Below, in pieces: positions 29,051 to 38,676 of a stretch of DNA of 64,000 nucleotides. The translations under genes were made by a program, and so were the position numbers. Source of the stretch: Symbiodinium natans (taxonomy: Eukaryota > Sar > Dinophyceae > Suessiales > Symbiodiniaceae); assembly GCA_905221605.1 (NCBI GenBank), contig CAJNDS010002335.1, positions 1,304,887 to 1,368,886 of the forward strand, in the 5' to 3' direction. The notes under the pieces were generated by a model. The model was not told the DNA's origin and searched no databases. It saw nothing but the letters and a program-made list of their open reading frames with translations. Numbering within the stretch: the first letter of the stretch is position 1; each line of letters begins with the position of its first letter.

Positions 29051-29128
29051 GTCAAAGGCTGACATCGTGTGCCCCTGCGCAGAGTCGCAGAAGCAGTGCG
29101 ACGTCTTGGACTACACCAGCACAGGCGG
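29051..29128 (+). CDS. Exon, G-type plus start of D
   Basis: AAAGCAG acceptor; SKADIVCPCAESQKQC then DVLDYTSTGG; GC donor (GGGCTTGGG, as at 10634). CPCAExxKQC followed by DYTSTG. Confidence 0.7.
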
Positions 29129-29251
29129 GCTTGGGACCCTAAACCCCTAAAACCCCTAAACCGCTAAACCCCTAAACCCCTTGCCTCGCCCGCTTGTGCC
29201 AGTGTGAGAGTCGAAACCCCTAAACCCCTAACCCCTAAACAGTTTAGGGAG

Positions 29252-29283
29252 GCGATGACTTCGAAGGAGGCGGGGTCTCCAAG
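29252..29283 (+). CDS. Micro-exon
   Basis: TTTAGGGAG acceptor, DDFEGGGVSK, consensus donor GTGAGT. Strong splice context; glycine-rich with no cysteine. Confidence 0.5.
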
Positions 29284-29479
29284 GTGAGTCTTAATGTTCT
29301 TCTTTGAAGGCACCGGGACGGATTAGTTCCCAGACCCCTAAAAGGATCCAAAAAGCAGATCTCCTTAAGGGTTTAGGGTTTTAGGGTTTAGGGTTTCGGG
29401 TTGAGGGTTGCGGGTTTAGGCGTGGCCCAAAAGCAGGATAGGGTACTATTTGGGGCTTCAACTTTCTGGATCCTCCCAG

Positions 29480-29525
29480 GGGGTTGCGTGCGAAAGCGAA
29501 AAAGTGCCCATGGCCACACAGGGCT
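29480..29525 (+). CDS. Candidate exon
   Basis: CTCCCAG acceptor; two open frames, [17 protein letters not shown] (recalls NAKxC of G exons) and [15 protein letters not shown]. The donor is uncertain. Confidence 0.35.
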
Positions 29526-29629
29526 TCGGGTTTTGGGACACGCCGAGCACATCGAAACCCGATACGAGCCGAAATCCCCAAAACCCTTCCGCAGCTCCAC
29601 CCCTACATGAAACGATCCCCCTGCCCTGC

Positions 29630-29770
29630 ACACACACACACAGACAGACAGACAGACAGACAGACACACACACACACACACACAAACACACAGACAGAGA
29701 GACACAGACACAGACACAGACGCAGACACAGACACAGACACCTGCGCGCGGGCACACACACACACACCAC
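29630..29770. repeat. CA/GACA microsatellite
   Basis: CACACA, CAGACAGA and CAGACA runs; open frames through it in both strands are artefacts. Confidence 0.9.
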
Positions 29771-29860
29771 ACGTGGTTTACACCTAAACCCCAACACCTC
29801 TTCCTTCGTCAAGGACTTTCGGGTTCCAGGCCCCTATTCATGCGGCTTTGAAACCCTGAG

Positions 29861-29901
29861 CCCGCCTGTGATTCCGGATGCAAAACGCAAGCTGAACACA
29901 A
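29861..29901 (+). CDS. Micro-exon, cysteine module
   Basis: CCCTGAG acceptor; PACDSGCKTQAEHK; donor GTTTAGGG opening a 16-unit array. Resembles VTCDNATSQKP of 5191. Confidence 0.5.
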
Positions 29902-30015
29902 GTTTAGGGTTTAGGGTTTAGGGTTTAGGGTTTAGGGTTTAGGGTTTAGGGTTTAGGGTTTAGGGTTTAGGGTTTAGGGTTTAGGGTTTAGGGTTTAGGG
30001 TTTAGGGTTTAGGGG
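29902..30015 (+). repeat. Telomere-like array (TTTAGGG)n
   Basis: About sixteen perfect units starting exactly at the donor of exon 29861. Confidence 0.95.
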
Positions 30016-30300
30016 CCTATATGTCCATGAACAAACGGATGGGCTCAGAGCAGTTTAGAGTTTCGGGTTTTGTCCGCTTTGGGGTGTTGAGTCATTGAGG
30101 GTTTAGGGCCACAAGAAGCCCGAAACCCTAAACCCGAGTCGAGAAGAGCCTCCGTGGGCTCCCAACATCTTTCACCCTAAACCCTAAACCCTAAGACCTA
30201 AGCCCTAAGCCCTAAACCCTAAACCCCAAACCCTAAACCCTAAACCCTAAGCCCTAAGCCCTAAACCCTAAACCCTAAACCCTAAACCCTAGCTTGCGAG

Positions 30301-30391
30301 GCCAGAAGTCCAACATCACCACCCAGTGCGTGAACCAAGGGGTGAAGTGCCCCTGCGGCAAGAACACGCCCCTTTGGCTGAGAATCTTGGG
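30301..30391 (+). CDS. Exon, D+G-type module
   Basis: TTGCGAG acceptor after CCCTAAA units; QKSNITTQCVNQGVKCPCG then KNTPLWLRIL; donor GTTTAGGG. C-x5-CPCGKN. Confidence 0.75.
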
Positions 30392-31042
30392 GTTTAGGGT
30401 TCAGTTTAGGGTTTAGGGTTTAGAGTTTAGGGCAAAGGGGTTTAGGGTGTATGGTTTAGGGATTGCGATGCCGGGTAATTCTTTTGGGGTCCTTATATGG
30501 GATATAAACGGGACCCTTAATCTTATTCCCCTTTTTTGGAACCCCGGTTCTCTGTTCGCCGGTCCTAAACCCTAAACCTTCAACCCTAAACCCTAAATAC
30601 CTTATGCAGTCCCCATAAACCTAAGTAGCCCCCTGAGCCTACAAGGGGAGCACACCCCCCCCCCCCCCCCAAAAAAAAAAAAAAAAAGGAATAGATGTGC
30701 TTCTAGGCCGCCCTCCAACCTTCAACCTTCCCCTGAATATCGCCCGTTACAGCTATACTCCCCTTAGAACCTTAACAAAAATAGTGTTTTTAATCTTCCC
30801 TTGGGTTAAAAAAGGCTAAGAGCATTCCTCGAAGCATTTTGGGAAACCCCATATTGTTGGGGAAAAACCACTATTAGTTCTGTAACATTCGGGTGCGTTT
30901 TGGGGTCTCGTATATGGTATCAAATGAAGACCCTAAACCCTACATCCTTGGGACTAAACGAGGGACGCTTATAAGGGACCTTAGGGTAGTGTACTCAGGA
31001 TTTTGAACAAGAATGGGCTTAGGGCTTAGGGTCCCTTGTCAG

Positions 31043-31127
31043 CTTCACGTCCTGGGGAGTATCGTTGTGGGCAATTCAGAGTTTGGACGTGCACTTGCTA
31101 CCGGAAAGCTCATTTGCGGCCTTCGAG
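31043..31127 (+). CDS. Exon, G-type module
   Basis: TTGTCAG acceptor; SRPGEYRCGQFRVWTCTC then YRKAHLRPS; donor GTATAT. 85 nt, as 19049 and 22039. Two other frames are open but lack cysteines. Confidence 0.5.
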
Positions 31128-31226
31128 GTATATCCTCAGAAGGTATAGTTGAGTTGGCAAGCTCAACAAGCACAAGATCCACCAGCTACAGCTCCACCAC
31201 CCCTTCAACTCTCAACACCAGGCCCC

Positions 31227-31302
31227 CCAAACCCTAAACCCTAAACCCTAAACCCTAAACCCTAAACCCTAAACCCTAAACCCTAAACCCTAAACCCTAA
31301 CC
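31227..31302 (+). repeat. Telomere-like array (CCCTAAA)n
   Basis: Ten units. Confidence 0.9.
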
Positions 31303-31423
31303 CCCAAATTGGACCCTACGCCCTACGCCTGCAAAGCCCGAGCTCAGCCAGTGAAGGCTCACCTGTGCAGATCCGAATGACACTTGGCTGCCTGTGGTTT
31401 AGGGTTTGGGGTTTGGGGTTTAG

Positions 31424-31527
31424 GGGCGCATACGTTTGGCGCCCATGTTCTGGGCCCCAACGCTACTCTTCTGCACATGGCTGAAGAGACGAAGAAGGTG
31501 CTCCAAGCCCTGAAAGGCTGCACGCAG
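31424..31527 (+). CDS. Exon, non-cysteine type
   Basis: AHTFGAHVLGPNATLLHMAE then ETKKVLQALKGCTQ, ending at consensus GTGAGT. The acceptor appears to be the AG of a GGGTTTAG telomere-like unit. Amphipathic helix-like; no family recognised. Confidence 0.55.
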
Positions 31528-31709
31528 GTGAGTTTGGGGTTCTTAGGGTAGAATGTGCTGTTCAAGCCCGGCCCAGCCAAGTGCGACGTTTAGGTTGATT
31601 TGAAGGGTGTCGTGCTTTATGGGACAACCATGCCCTGGAAGGGTTTGGCGCAAAGGTTAGTCAGGGCCCGTCAGAGTAGCCTTTTAGGGTTTGGGGTTTA
31701 GGGTTTAGG

Positions 31710-31768
31710 GCGTCCCAAATGCACTAAGCTCTCAAAAAAGGGTTGAGAGCTTAGTGCATTTGGGATGC
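31710..31768. repeat. Near-perfect 26-bp inverted repeat with 7-nt loop
   Basis: The left arm starts GCGTCCCAAATGCACTAAGC, the right arm ends GCTTAGTGCATTTGGGATGC; one mismatch in 26. It lies in an intron. Confidence 0.9.
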
Positions 31769-31789
31769 TTGGTCTGTGAATGGTTCCAG

Positions 31790-31833
31790 GGTTTGGGAAT
31801 CCTTGCGGCTGTGGGAGCCCCACTCCTGAATGG
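31790..31833 (+). CDS. Micro-exon, G-type module
   Basis: GTTCCAG acceptor; FGNPCGCGSPTPEW; donor GTGGGA. PCGCG is a G-type core. Confidence 0.55.
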
Positions 31834-31903
31834 GTGGGAGCTGACCCTGAACCCTAAACCCCAAACCCCAAACCCTAAACCTGCAATGTGGCCAGAGTCT
31901 CAG

Positions 31904-32032
31904 CTGGGCAGGTAGCAAAAAAACAAGAAAACCTTGCCACCAAGGACGCGGAAGAGGACATCTGTGAGCCCAAGTACAGTGGCAGCTGGCCTTCACAGCT
32001 GAGAAGCACGCAGAACACCTTAAACCATGCGA
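31904..32032 (+). CDS. Candidate exon, D-like
   Basis: GTCTCAG acceptor; GQVAKKQENLATKDAEEDIC then EPKYSGSWPSQLRS; donor GTCTAGGG. YSGSW recalls DGSW of 23165. Confidence 0.4.
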
Positions 32033-32059
32033 GTCTAGGGTTTGGGGTTTAGGGTTTAG

Positions 32060-32530
32060 GGTTTAAGGATTGGGGACACTGAAGCCTCAAATTCAACAAG
32101 CCACTGAGCGCTACGCAGCACCCACGCGGTGCCATGGAATGTTGGGCTCCATCCCCAGTCGTCAGAAAAGCTTCCATGATCAGACTAGTAATACAGCAGC
32201 GGCCCAATTTGAAATTAGGGTGGTTTGATCCTGTAGCATGTTTGGAAGGAAGCACATAATATTCGCAAACATCCCTCGTATAGAAATGTCCATCAATGAA
32301 AGAAATATACCTTTTGCAACCCCCAGGCTAACAGCTCTACTAAATCCGAGATCCCAAAGTCCCCAAACCCACCAAATCCTCCCACTGCAAGATTCATGGG
32401 CATTTAAACACAAGCGCTCTTTTACAGTGGCTGCCTTGTTTGACCTAAGAGGATACCCCCCCCCCCCCCGTCCTCCCAAAACCCGAAGGAACTCTGCAAA
32501 AAGCCTCACAACGCCTCCACCTCTGTGACC
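32060..32530. other. Unique intron interior
   Basis: Mixed-composition sequence with a poly-C run near 32457 and open frames on both strands of up to 140 codons that overlap each other; no supported exon. Confidence 0.4.
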
Positions 32531-32532
32531 AG

Positions 32533-32622
32533 GCACCCTGCTGAACAGCTGCCCCAAGCCGTGCACACCCGACCAGGAGGGACAGGGAAATAAGACCTGC
32601 ATCCAGCCACTCGGCTGTTCTG
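32533..32622 (+). CDS. Exon, P-type module
   Basis: GTGACCAG acceptor; GTLLNSCPKPCTPDQEGQGN then KTCIQPLGCSG. CPKPC with KTC; GC donor probable. Confidence 0.65.
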
Positions 32623-32841
32623 GGCCCTAAACCCTAAACCCTAAACCCTAAACCCTAAACCCTAAAGGGCTTAGTGTTGAGGGCTTAGGGTTCAGGGCTA
32701 CAGCCCTGAACCCAAAGAGCCCTTGCTGCCTTTACGGAGTCTCAACTCTCAGGGCTTTCATAAGAGGTTTAGGGTTTAGGGTTTAGGGTTTAGGGTTTGC
32801 TGTAATAGGGCGTAGATGCTGTGAAGGTTAGGATGCAGCAG

Positions 32842-32965
32842 CGGCTCGAATGCTTCGGCAGGTGCGAAGAGCAGCTCTGGCCCGATTGCGGAGGGCCATC
32901 TAATACTACTTTTCTCCCACCCCACGCCGTTCACGGCAAAACCACCCAAACCTATTCCTTTCAGG
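32842..32965 (+). CDS. Exon, cysteine module
   Basis: GCAGCAG acceptor; RLECFGRCEEQLWPDCGG then PSNTTFLPPHAVHGK; donor GTTTAGG. Three cysteines; an earlier end is possible. Confidence 0.5.
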
Positions 32966-32999
32966 GTTTAGGCCTAAACTCATGACAATCGCTTACTCC

Positions 33000-33175
33000 A
33001 GGGGGGGGGGGGGGGGCCAGGGGGCGGGAGCGCCAGGCGGGTGAGGGGGGAGGGGCCAGGCGCGCCAGGGGCTTGGAGAGTCAGGGGGGCTGGGCCAGGG
33101 GCGGCAGCGGGGCCAGCGGGTCAAGGGGGGCAGGGGGCCAGCGGTGAGGGGTCCGGGTCCTCCTGGCCCCGAAAC
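33000..33175 (+). repeat. G-rich low-complexity tract
   Basis: Poly-G then GGGGCCAGG/GGGGGCAGG-like units; possible G-quadruplex former. Confidence 0.7.
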
Positions 33176-33469
33176 GGCCAGCGCGAAGACTTTGGGGTTT
33201 ATTGACCTTATAAAGGGGATTTACGGTTTAGGGTTTAGGGGTGCTGCGCTGGCCTCAGTTCCAGTCTGAAGGAAGGGTTTACAGAAAGGTTAGAGTTAAA
33301 TCTTTCCGGAGATCATAAGGGATGTGCAGGCCGTGTAGGGTTGCGAGTGAGCTCATGGGGCGTGTAGGGTCGAAATAGCCGTGTTGGAGATTACCCTAAA
33401 CCCTAAACCCTATAGACTGAGCGTAACTCAGGCGCCTCAGGCGTACTGAAATCCTGCTGAGTGACTTAG

Positions 33470-33532
33470 GACCCACCTTACCGCCTCTGGCGAGTTCCAG
33501 TCGGAGACCATCAGTCCATCGGCATTTGGAGG
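33470..33532 (+). CDS. Micro-exon, D-like
   Basis: GACTTAG acceptor; THLTASGEFQSETISPSAFG; donor GTTTGGG. TASGEFQSET parallels DATGNWLSTEES. Confidence 0.5.
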
Positions 33533-33643
33533 GTTTGGGTTTGGGGTTTTGGGTTTCAGTTTTTAGGGGGGGGGTATTTCGGGTCAAGGATTTGCGGTTC
33601 AAAATTTTTTGGGTTCCCTTAATCTCGTCTAGACCCTATGAGG

Positions 33644-33678
33644 TCACGGCGTGCACGATTCAGAGTACAAGCTGCTCG
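33644..33678 (+). CDS. Candidate micro-exon, cysteine-containing
   Basis: CTATGAG acceptor; VTACTIQSTSC; possible GC donor. C-x6-C. Confidence 0.4.
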
Positions 33679-33812
33679 CTAATGTTAAGATGAAACTGCA
33701 GACTTCATCTTGGCCACTGTGCTGTCTAAGGAGAGGCCACCCTGAACCCCAAACCCCAAACCCCAAACCCTAAACCCTAAACCCTAAACACCCTAAACCC
33801 TAAACCCCAAAG

Positions 33813-33852
33813 GAGGCCATTGCATTCACCCAAGCACCTGCTCCCGCCTTAG
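33813..33852 (+). CDS. Candidate micro-exon, cysteine-containing
   Basis: CCAAAG acceptor after CCCTAAA; GHCIHPSTCSRL; GC donor (AGGCTTTC). Confidence 0.45.
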
Positions 33853-34431
33853 GCTTTCAGGGCTCAGGGTCGTTTCGGGGCTATGGCTTCGGTTCCACAG
33901 TCCTGCACAGGGGTTTAGGGTTTAGGGTAAATAAAAACTTCAACAAATTGGGGCACGCGGGGGGGAGGGGGGGTGTACGACAAACGCCGGATCACAGAAA
34001 CCCTCTCAAGCAAAACCCAGAAGGGCCCCAGCAGGGTTTAGGGTTTAGGGTTTAGGGTCCGGAGTTTCGGGTGGAGCTCCCTGATTCCTACAAAGCCTTA
34101 CGCAGACCCGAAATTTGACTTGGGGACTGGAACCTCACCGGGTTTCGAGCGTACCGGGTGAAGGGATGCTAGGGGCCGGAATAATTACCAATCGTATTCC
34201 CTTATGGCCCCTTTATAAGTATACTACAATGACCTCCAAAAACCTTTTTTTCTAATTATTAAGGCTTTGGCTTATGACCCGAAGCAACTTTGTTTCAAGG
34301 TTTAGGGTCCTTATCTTTGGGGCACAGACGTGGGGTCTTCCCCACAACATCCCTGGAAGTAAACCCTAAACCCTAAACCCTGAACCCTGAACTCTGAACT
34401 GCTCAACCGGAAGTTCTCTGCGGTTTAGCAG

Positions 34432-34487
34432 AGGCTGCGTTCGACCGTCAAACTGCCTGCCGGGTCAGAACATGCAGAAGTGCCCGG
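34432..34487 (+). CDS. Exon, cysteine module
   Basis: TTTAGCAG acceptor; GCVRPSNCLPGQNMQKCPET before an in-frame TAG. LPGQNMQKC resembles CPCGxNAKxC. The exon end is uncertain. Confidence 0.5.
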
Positions 34488-34811
34488 AGACCTAGGGTTT
34501 AGGGTTTAGGGTTTAGGGTTAAGGGTTTAGGGTTTAGGGAGAGGTGATTGTCACCGGTCAACACAGGATCCTAAACCTTAAGCCCTCATAAGCTTCTTCA
34601 GTGTTTTGGGTCCCTGGCAATTTGGGAACTTCGGATGTTTCGGATGTTTTTCCCTAAACCCTAAACGCTCAACCGTGGCAGGCCCTCCTGAACCCGAAAC
34701 CCTAAACCCTAAACCCTGAACCCTAAACCCTAAACCCAAACCCTAAACCCAAACCCTAAACCCTAAACCCTAAACCCTAAACCCTAAACCCTAAACCGCA
34801 GGGAAGCTTAG

Positions 34812-34862
34812 TTGGGAGTCTTCGCGATCACCCCCTGAGGGAAGACGGTTTGTGGGACCCCG
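34812..34862 (+). CDS. Candidate micro-exon, D-like
   Basis: GCTTAG acceptor; GSLRDHPLREDGLWDP; donor GTGAAG. REDGLW hints at DxxGNW. Confidence 0.4.
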
Positions 34863-35189
34863 GTGAAGTTGTAGCACCCTACCTGGGGTTTCTTCTATTC
34901 TAGGGTTTAGGGTTTCGGGTTTAGGGTTTAGGGTTTAGGGTTTGGGGTTTAAGGTTTAGGGTTTGGGGTTTAGGGTTTGGGGTTTAGGGTTTAGGGTTTT
35001 GGGGTTGAGGGTTTAGTGCACAGGGTGTTGGATCTTGAGGCCACGTTGGGAAGGAGGGTGAGGGCCTTATAAGGGCTCCTGGTTTGGAAGGTTTGCGCGG
35101 TTCTTGCGGCGCGGTTTGACAGGATCTCGTTAACTCCTGTGGGTTTGAATGCACGTATTTGGCCACGTCTGAAACTGCTCCCTTTACAG

Positions 35190-35215
35190 TGGTCTTCCCC
35201 GCAACAACGCTGGAA
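35190..35215 (+). CDS. Candidate micro-exon
   Basis: CTTTACAG acceptor and GTAAGC donor around 26 nt. A related copy, GGTCTTCCCCACAACATCCC, lies at 34334 before GTAAAC, so this may be part of a repeated element. Confidence 0.35.
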
Positions 35216-35237
35216 GTAAGCTGAACTGCGTTGCAAT

Positions 35238-35331
35238 AGAGTAGGTAACCTTTCACCTTTTCGGGGGGTACTATAATCCCCGTATAATCCCAAAGGTTAA
35301 CTTTTAGTTCCCCTGGTACTGGACAACTAAG
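35238..35331 (+). mobile_element. Family F element ending at an exon
   Basis: GAGTAGGTAACCTTTCACC to GGTACTGGACAACTAAG. The terminal AG abuts the open frame at 35332. Confidence 0.55.
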
Positions 35332-35361
35332 ACTGTCTTGCTAAACTGTCCCCTGCTCGAG
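35332..35361 (+). CDS. Micro-exon following a family F element
   Basis: TVLLNCPLLE between ACTAAG and GTGGTT. The acceptor is the end of the element. Confidence 0.45.
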
Positions 35362-35426
35362 GTGGTTCCTACCCATTTTGTCTCGAAGGGCGGCAAGATT
35401 TTGTCCTAGCAAGCCCTGTGAGCCAG

Positions 35427-35470
35427 ACCTTCCTGGACGAAGGGCAAGATGAAACCCTGTCCTCCAAGCT
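35427..35470 (+). CDS. Candidate exon, D-like
   Basis: AGCCAG acceptor; TFLDEGQDETLSSK. LDEGQDET parallels YDxxGN..ES. No clear donor. Confidence 0.35.
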
Positions 35471-35579
35471 TTTAGGCTTCAGATGTCCGCGTTTAAACCA
35501 AGTCGCACTGGTCTTCGTGCTTTGAGTTTGGATGTGTCTCCTCAAGCACGGGTCTTGGCGAGAAGTGTCCTTCTTTCAG

Positions 35580-35640
35580 TGTGCTGGCACCGACCTCAGT
35601 CCACGCGTCAAAAAAGGATTGAGGGTTCTAGTCCCTTTGG
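35580..35640 (+). CDS. Candidate exon
   Basis: CTTTCAG acceptor; CAGTDLSPRVKKGLRVLVPL; donor GTACCT. A second, longer open frame covers 35483-35722 on the same strand, so assignment is tentative. Confidence 0.35.
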
Positions 35641-35745
35641 GTACCTGACCATGCGGAACTGGTTCAGAGGGAAACTCGCCAACGCAAAGTTGGCTTTCTC
35701 GTTTGGCGTGGTTTGGGCATAGGCTGGCAGGTTTAGGGTTTTATG

Positions 35746-35873
35746 GGAGGTTCTGGGTACTCATCACCCCATTCTAATGGCACTCAGAATCCCCCTAATT
35801 AGTTCAGTCCTCCAAGTAGGTTACAGATGGACTTACAATTGGGGTCAGAAGTACCCAAACCTCCAAATAGGCT
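35746..35873 (+). mobile_element. Family A element (diverged)
   Basis: GGAGGTTCTGGGTACTCATC at the left and GAAGTACCCAAACCTCC at the right. Confidence 0.55.
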
Positions 35874-36082
35874 GGTGGGTAGTCGGGAATTAGGGTTACG
35901 GAAGTTCAGGGGAGCGCCAGGGGTTCGGAGCCGTCACAGCGCTTGGGGCTACAGGGTAGCCCTCAACTCACCCCAGTTTCGCAGTCCCAACCCGCAACGC
36001 TCGTTGCCCGAGGCCCATCTGGGTCCCACATCCCAACATGGAAGACGTGCAAGGACGCCGCAGAGCGGGTTCGGGTTCAGAT

Positions 36083-36182
36083 TGGGATGTTCCCCCCTGT
36101 ACTAGCAGTCCTTAATAGGGATTCTAGTACCCCCTGTTATCATCCCTATCAAGGACTGCTAGCAAAAGGGGGAACCTCCCAA
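36083..36182 (+). mobile_element. Family B element
   Basis: TTGGGATGTTCCCCCCTGTA with AGCAGTCCTTAATAGGGAT at the left; ATCCCTATCAAGGACTGCT and AAAGGGGGAACCTCCCAA at the right; long, well-preserved inverted repeat. Confidence 0.8.
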
Positions 36183-36446
36183 GGTTCAGAAGTCAAAACA
36201 ATAACAAAGCTTGCAGGGCCTCGTTCGGAGTTTCGAGAAGCTTAGGAAAAGGTCTGGGGTGCCAGGGCTGAGTTGACTGTTGAGGGTTTAGGGTTTAGGG
36301 CTACGTTTAGGGTTTCTGTTTTAGGGTTAAGGGTCTAGGGGTTAGGGTTCAGGGACAAATGGCCCGTGGTTAAGGTTCAAGGTTGGGGGGGTTAGGGGTT
36401 CAGGGGTGTAGCAGGTGGGAGTAGGAGTTGAGGATTGCGTGGTTAG

Positions 36447-36481
36447 GACTTGACTTGATATGGTGTGCCGTGTGCCCGCGG
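36447..36481 (+). CDS. Candidate micro-exon
   Basis: GGTTAG acceptor; LDLIWCAVCPR; donor GTTCAG. WCAVC recalls WCPVTC of 5191. Confidence 0.35.
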
Positions 36482-36599
36482 GTTCAGAGGGGCTGAGGGT
36501 CCCTGAGGCATCCCAAACCCTAAACCCTAAACCCTAAACCCCAAACCCTGGGGCATCCCAGATTTGGGGTGCAGGCCTTCATATGCTTTCAGGGCTCAG

Positions 36600-36640
36600 G
36601 TGCCTGGCTACGAGAGGGCTGGGCCAGCCTCTGTCTATGG
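36600..36640 (+). CDS. Candidate micro-exon, D-like
   Basis: GGCTCAG acceptor; VPGYERAGPASVY; donor GTTTAGG. Confidence 0.4.
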
Positions 36641-36826
36641 GTTTAGGGAAAAGAGTCTGCCCTTGTCAACCCGAGACACAAAAGGCGTCGCTGCAATTCT
36701 CAGGCTACTGGGGACTTTTGCCTTTGTAGCGCAACCCTAAACCCTAAACCCTAAACCCGAAACCCTAAACCCTAAACCCTAAATGAGGGATTCGGGGTTT
36801 AGGGGTTTTGGGCCTTTGACCGCAAG

Positions 36827-36906
36827 GACCTCTATGGCGCGGGTGGCAGCAATACCTCCGCCGTGAGCAGCGGGGAGCAGCAGACGTCCACTGTGCCACA
36901 TGGCCG
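36827..36906 (+). CDS. Exon, Ser/Thr/Gly-rich
   Basis: CCGCAAG acceptor; DLYGAGGSNTSAVSSGEQQ then TSTVPHGR; donor GTTGGA. No cysteine; low complexity of an extracellular linker. Confidence 0.45.
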
Positions 36907-37107
36907 GTTGGAAACGCAAACCCTAAACCCTAAGCCCTAAACCCTAAACCCTAAACCTCAAACCCTCGCGGAGTGATTCCAGAGGGGGTCTCCTAGGCGG
37001 GTGGCAAAAAAACCCTACATCCTAAGCCTCTGAAGAACCAAACCTGCTTTTGTGTATGTCACTGATCGTCTAGCGCAACCAAACCCCTCCTCTCTTCGAA
37101 GCGTAAG

Positions 37108-37168
37108 ATGATCCAAAGCCTCGCCGTTGGCTCCAGCAAGACATGGAGGGATGCAAGACAGATTGAAG
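37108..37168 (+). CDS. Candidate exon
   Basis: GCGTAAG acceptor; MIQSLAVGSSKTWRDARQIE; GC donor (AAGGCCTC). Confidence 0.4.
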
Positions 37169-37563
37169 GCCTCGAACCCTAAACCCTAAACCCTGAACCC
37201 TCTACCCTCTACCCTCTAAACCCTAAACCCTAAACCCTCCAGCCCCACACAACCTTCGGAAGCTGATGGGACTGGTGCTTTAGGGTTTAGGGTTTAGGGT
37301 TTCGAGTTTCGGGTCGGGCTTGGGGGCTCAGAACCCTAAACCTTAAGCCCTAAACACCCCTGCAGCGTTTAGGGGCGTGCAGCGTCGCAAGCCCCAATAC
37401 GACGGGCGGGGGGGGGGGGGGTTTCCGAAGTTCGGGGTACCTTGTTCGGGTCCTTATGACAAGGGAATCCTACTTTTTGGGGGGACGCTAAACCCTAAAA
37501 CCTAAACCCCTAAACCCTAAACCCTTTTTTCGGGGTCTCCTTCTTCTCGCAAGCCGCCCTCAG

Positions 37564-37639
37564 AGCATGCTAAGGTTCCTGTCGTTGGGAGCGCCGCTCT
37601 TCCTCAGCTCAGGGACTTGACGTCTTGTGCTTCGGGAAT
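37564..37639 (+). CDS. Candidate exon
   Basis: CCCTCAG acceptor; HAKVPVVGSAALPQLRDL then TSCASG; donor GTAGGG. Confidence 0.4.
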
Positions 37640-38397
37640 GTAGGGTTTAGGGTTTAGGGTTTAGGGTTTAGGGTTTAGGGTTTAGGGTTTAGATTGAAGG
37701 TTTTTGTCGGGTTTAGGGTTTAGGGTTTAAGGTTTTCGGGATTAGGGTTTAGGGCTGCAGGCTTTCCAAGGTTTAGGAATTGAGGTGTTTTTGCGGGGTT
37801 TAAGGCTTATTTTTTTGGGGGGTTTAGGGTTTGCGAGGGGTTTCAAGGTTTTTTTTTGGTTGTTCAGGGTGTTTTTGGGTTGTTCAGGTGTTTGTAGGGT
37901 TGAGTAGGGTGCGTTAGAGTTTGGGGTTTTTAGGGTTTAGGGTTTAGGGTAAGTCGGTTCCCTATAGAATCTCTTGAAGGGTGATGTAAGGGGGAGAAAA
38001 GGTACATGTACCTTGGCCCAGGCTCCCCCGTTTACCGCAGATCCCAAACCGAAAGCCATACCCTGAACCCTAACCCCCCTGGAGCCCTACACCTGAAACC
38101 CTAAACCCTAAACCGAACCCCTAAACCCTAAACCCTAAACCTGAAACCCTAAACCCGCAACCCGAAACCCGAAACCCTAGCTAGTCGAACTCTTTCTACC
38201 CTCTGACTGTCACGGTTCAATCTCCCTATGTGGGTTTGGGGTTTAGAACTTGGGGCGCTCAACCCCCCTGAACCATCAATCCTAAACCCTAAACTCCAAA
38301 CCCTAAACCCGGTGGCAAAAAAAGCCCTAAACCCTAAACCCTAAACCCTAAACCCTAAACCCTAAACCCTAAACCCTAAACCCTAAACCACACCCAG

Positions 38398-38485
38398 GAC
38401 TGGCAGCAACGCGCTGAATGCCCTAGAGACGGCCCGGATTGCCATCAACGGAGAGCTTTACTTGCCAGATGGGACGCTTAGCAGG
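38398..38485 (+). CDS. Exon between opposing telomere-like arrays
   Basis: CACCCAG acceptor right after a CCCTAAA array and donor GTTTAGGG opening a TTTAGGG array. The frame TGSNALNALETARIAINGEL then YLPDGTLSR is open and protein-like. A second frame (DWQQRAECPRDGPDC) is cysteine-rich but stops near the end. Confidence 0.6.
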
Positions 38486-38676
38486 GTTTAGGGTTTAGGG
38501 TTTAGGGTTTAGGGTTTAGGGTTTAGGGTTTAGGGTTTAGGGTTTAGGGTTTAGGGGCTTTTTTTGCCACCGGGTCTTCGGGCTTCGGGGGGGGCTTTTT
38601 TTGCAAGTGTGTGGGGTTCAAGGGGTTTATGGGGGGTAAGGACTTATGGGGTTTTGGGGTTCGGAGACTTTCCGAG

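Larger units (their letters stand above)
213..31833 (+). other. Predicted multi-exon gene region encoding tandem cysteine-rich modules
   Basis: Inferred from the series of small exons listed individually below. Recurrent peptide patterns are CPxxC followed by ExxCY (type P), YDxxGNW followed by ESC (type D), CPCGxNA followed by C (type G) and GYxYC (type Y). They recur in roughly the order P, D, G, Y, P, for example P at 17439, D at 18084, G at 19049. All lie on the + strand. Coding fraction is about 10 percent or less. The likely product is a very long secreted or surface cysteine-rich protein; partner and substrate are unknown. The start codon, signal peptide and stop are not identified. 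Exon borders rest on AG/GT or AG/GC dinucleotides and open frame only. Confidence 0.6.

Noticed and set aside
29388-29921. Open frames rich in CV, TQTQ or THTH on both strands
   Set aside because: Translation of the CA/GACA microsatellite.
32180-32602. Minus-strand 140-codon frame
   Set aside because: Overlaps a clear + strand P-type exon (32533) and open frames on the other strand; no module or splice support.
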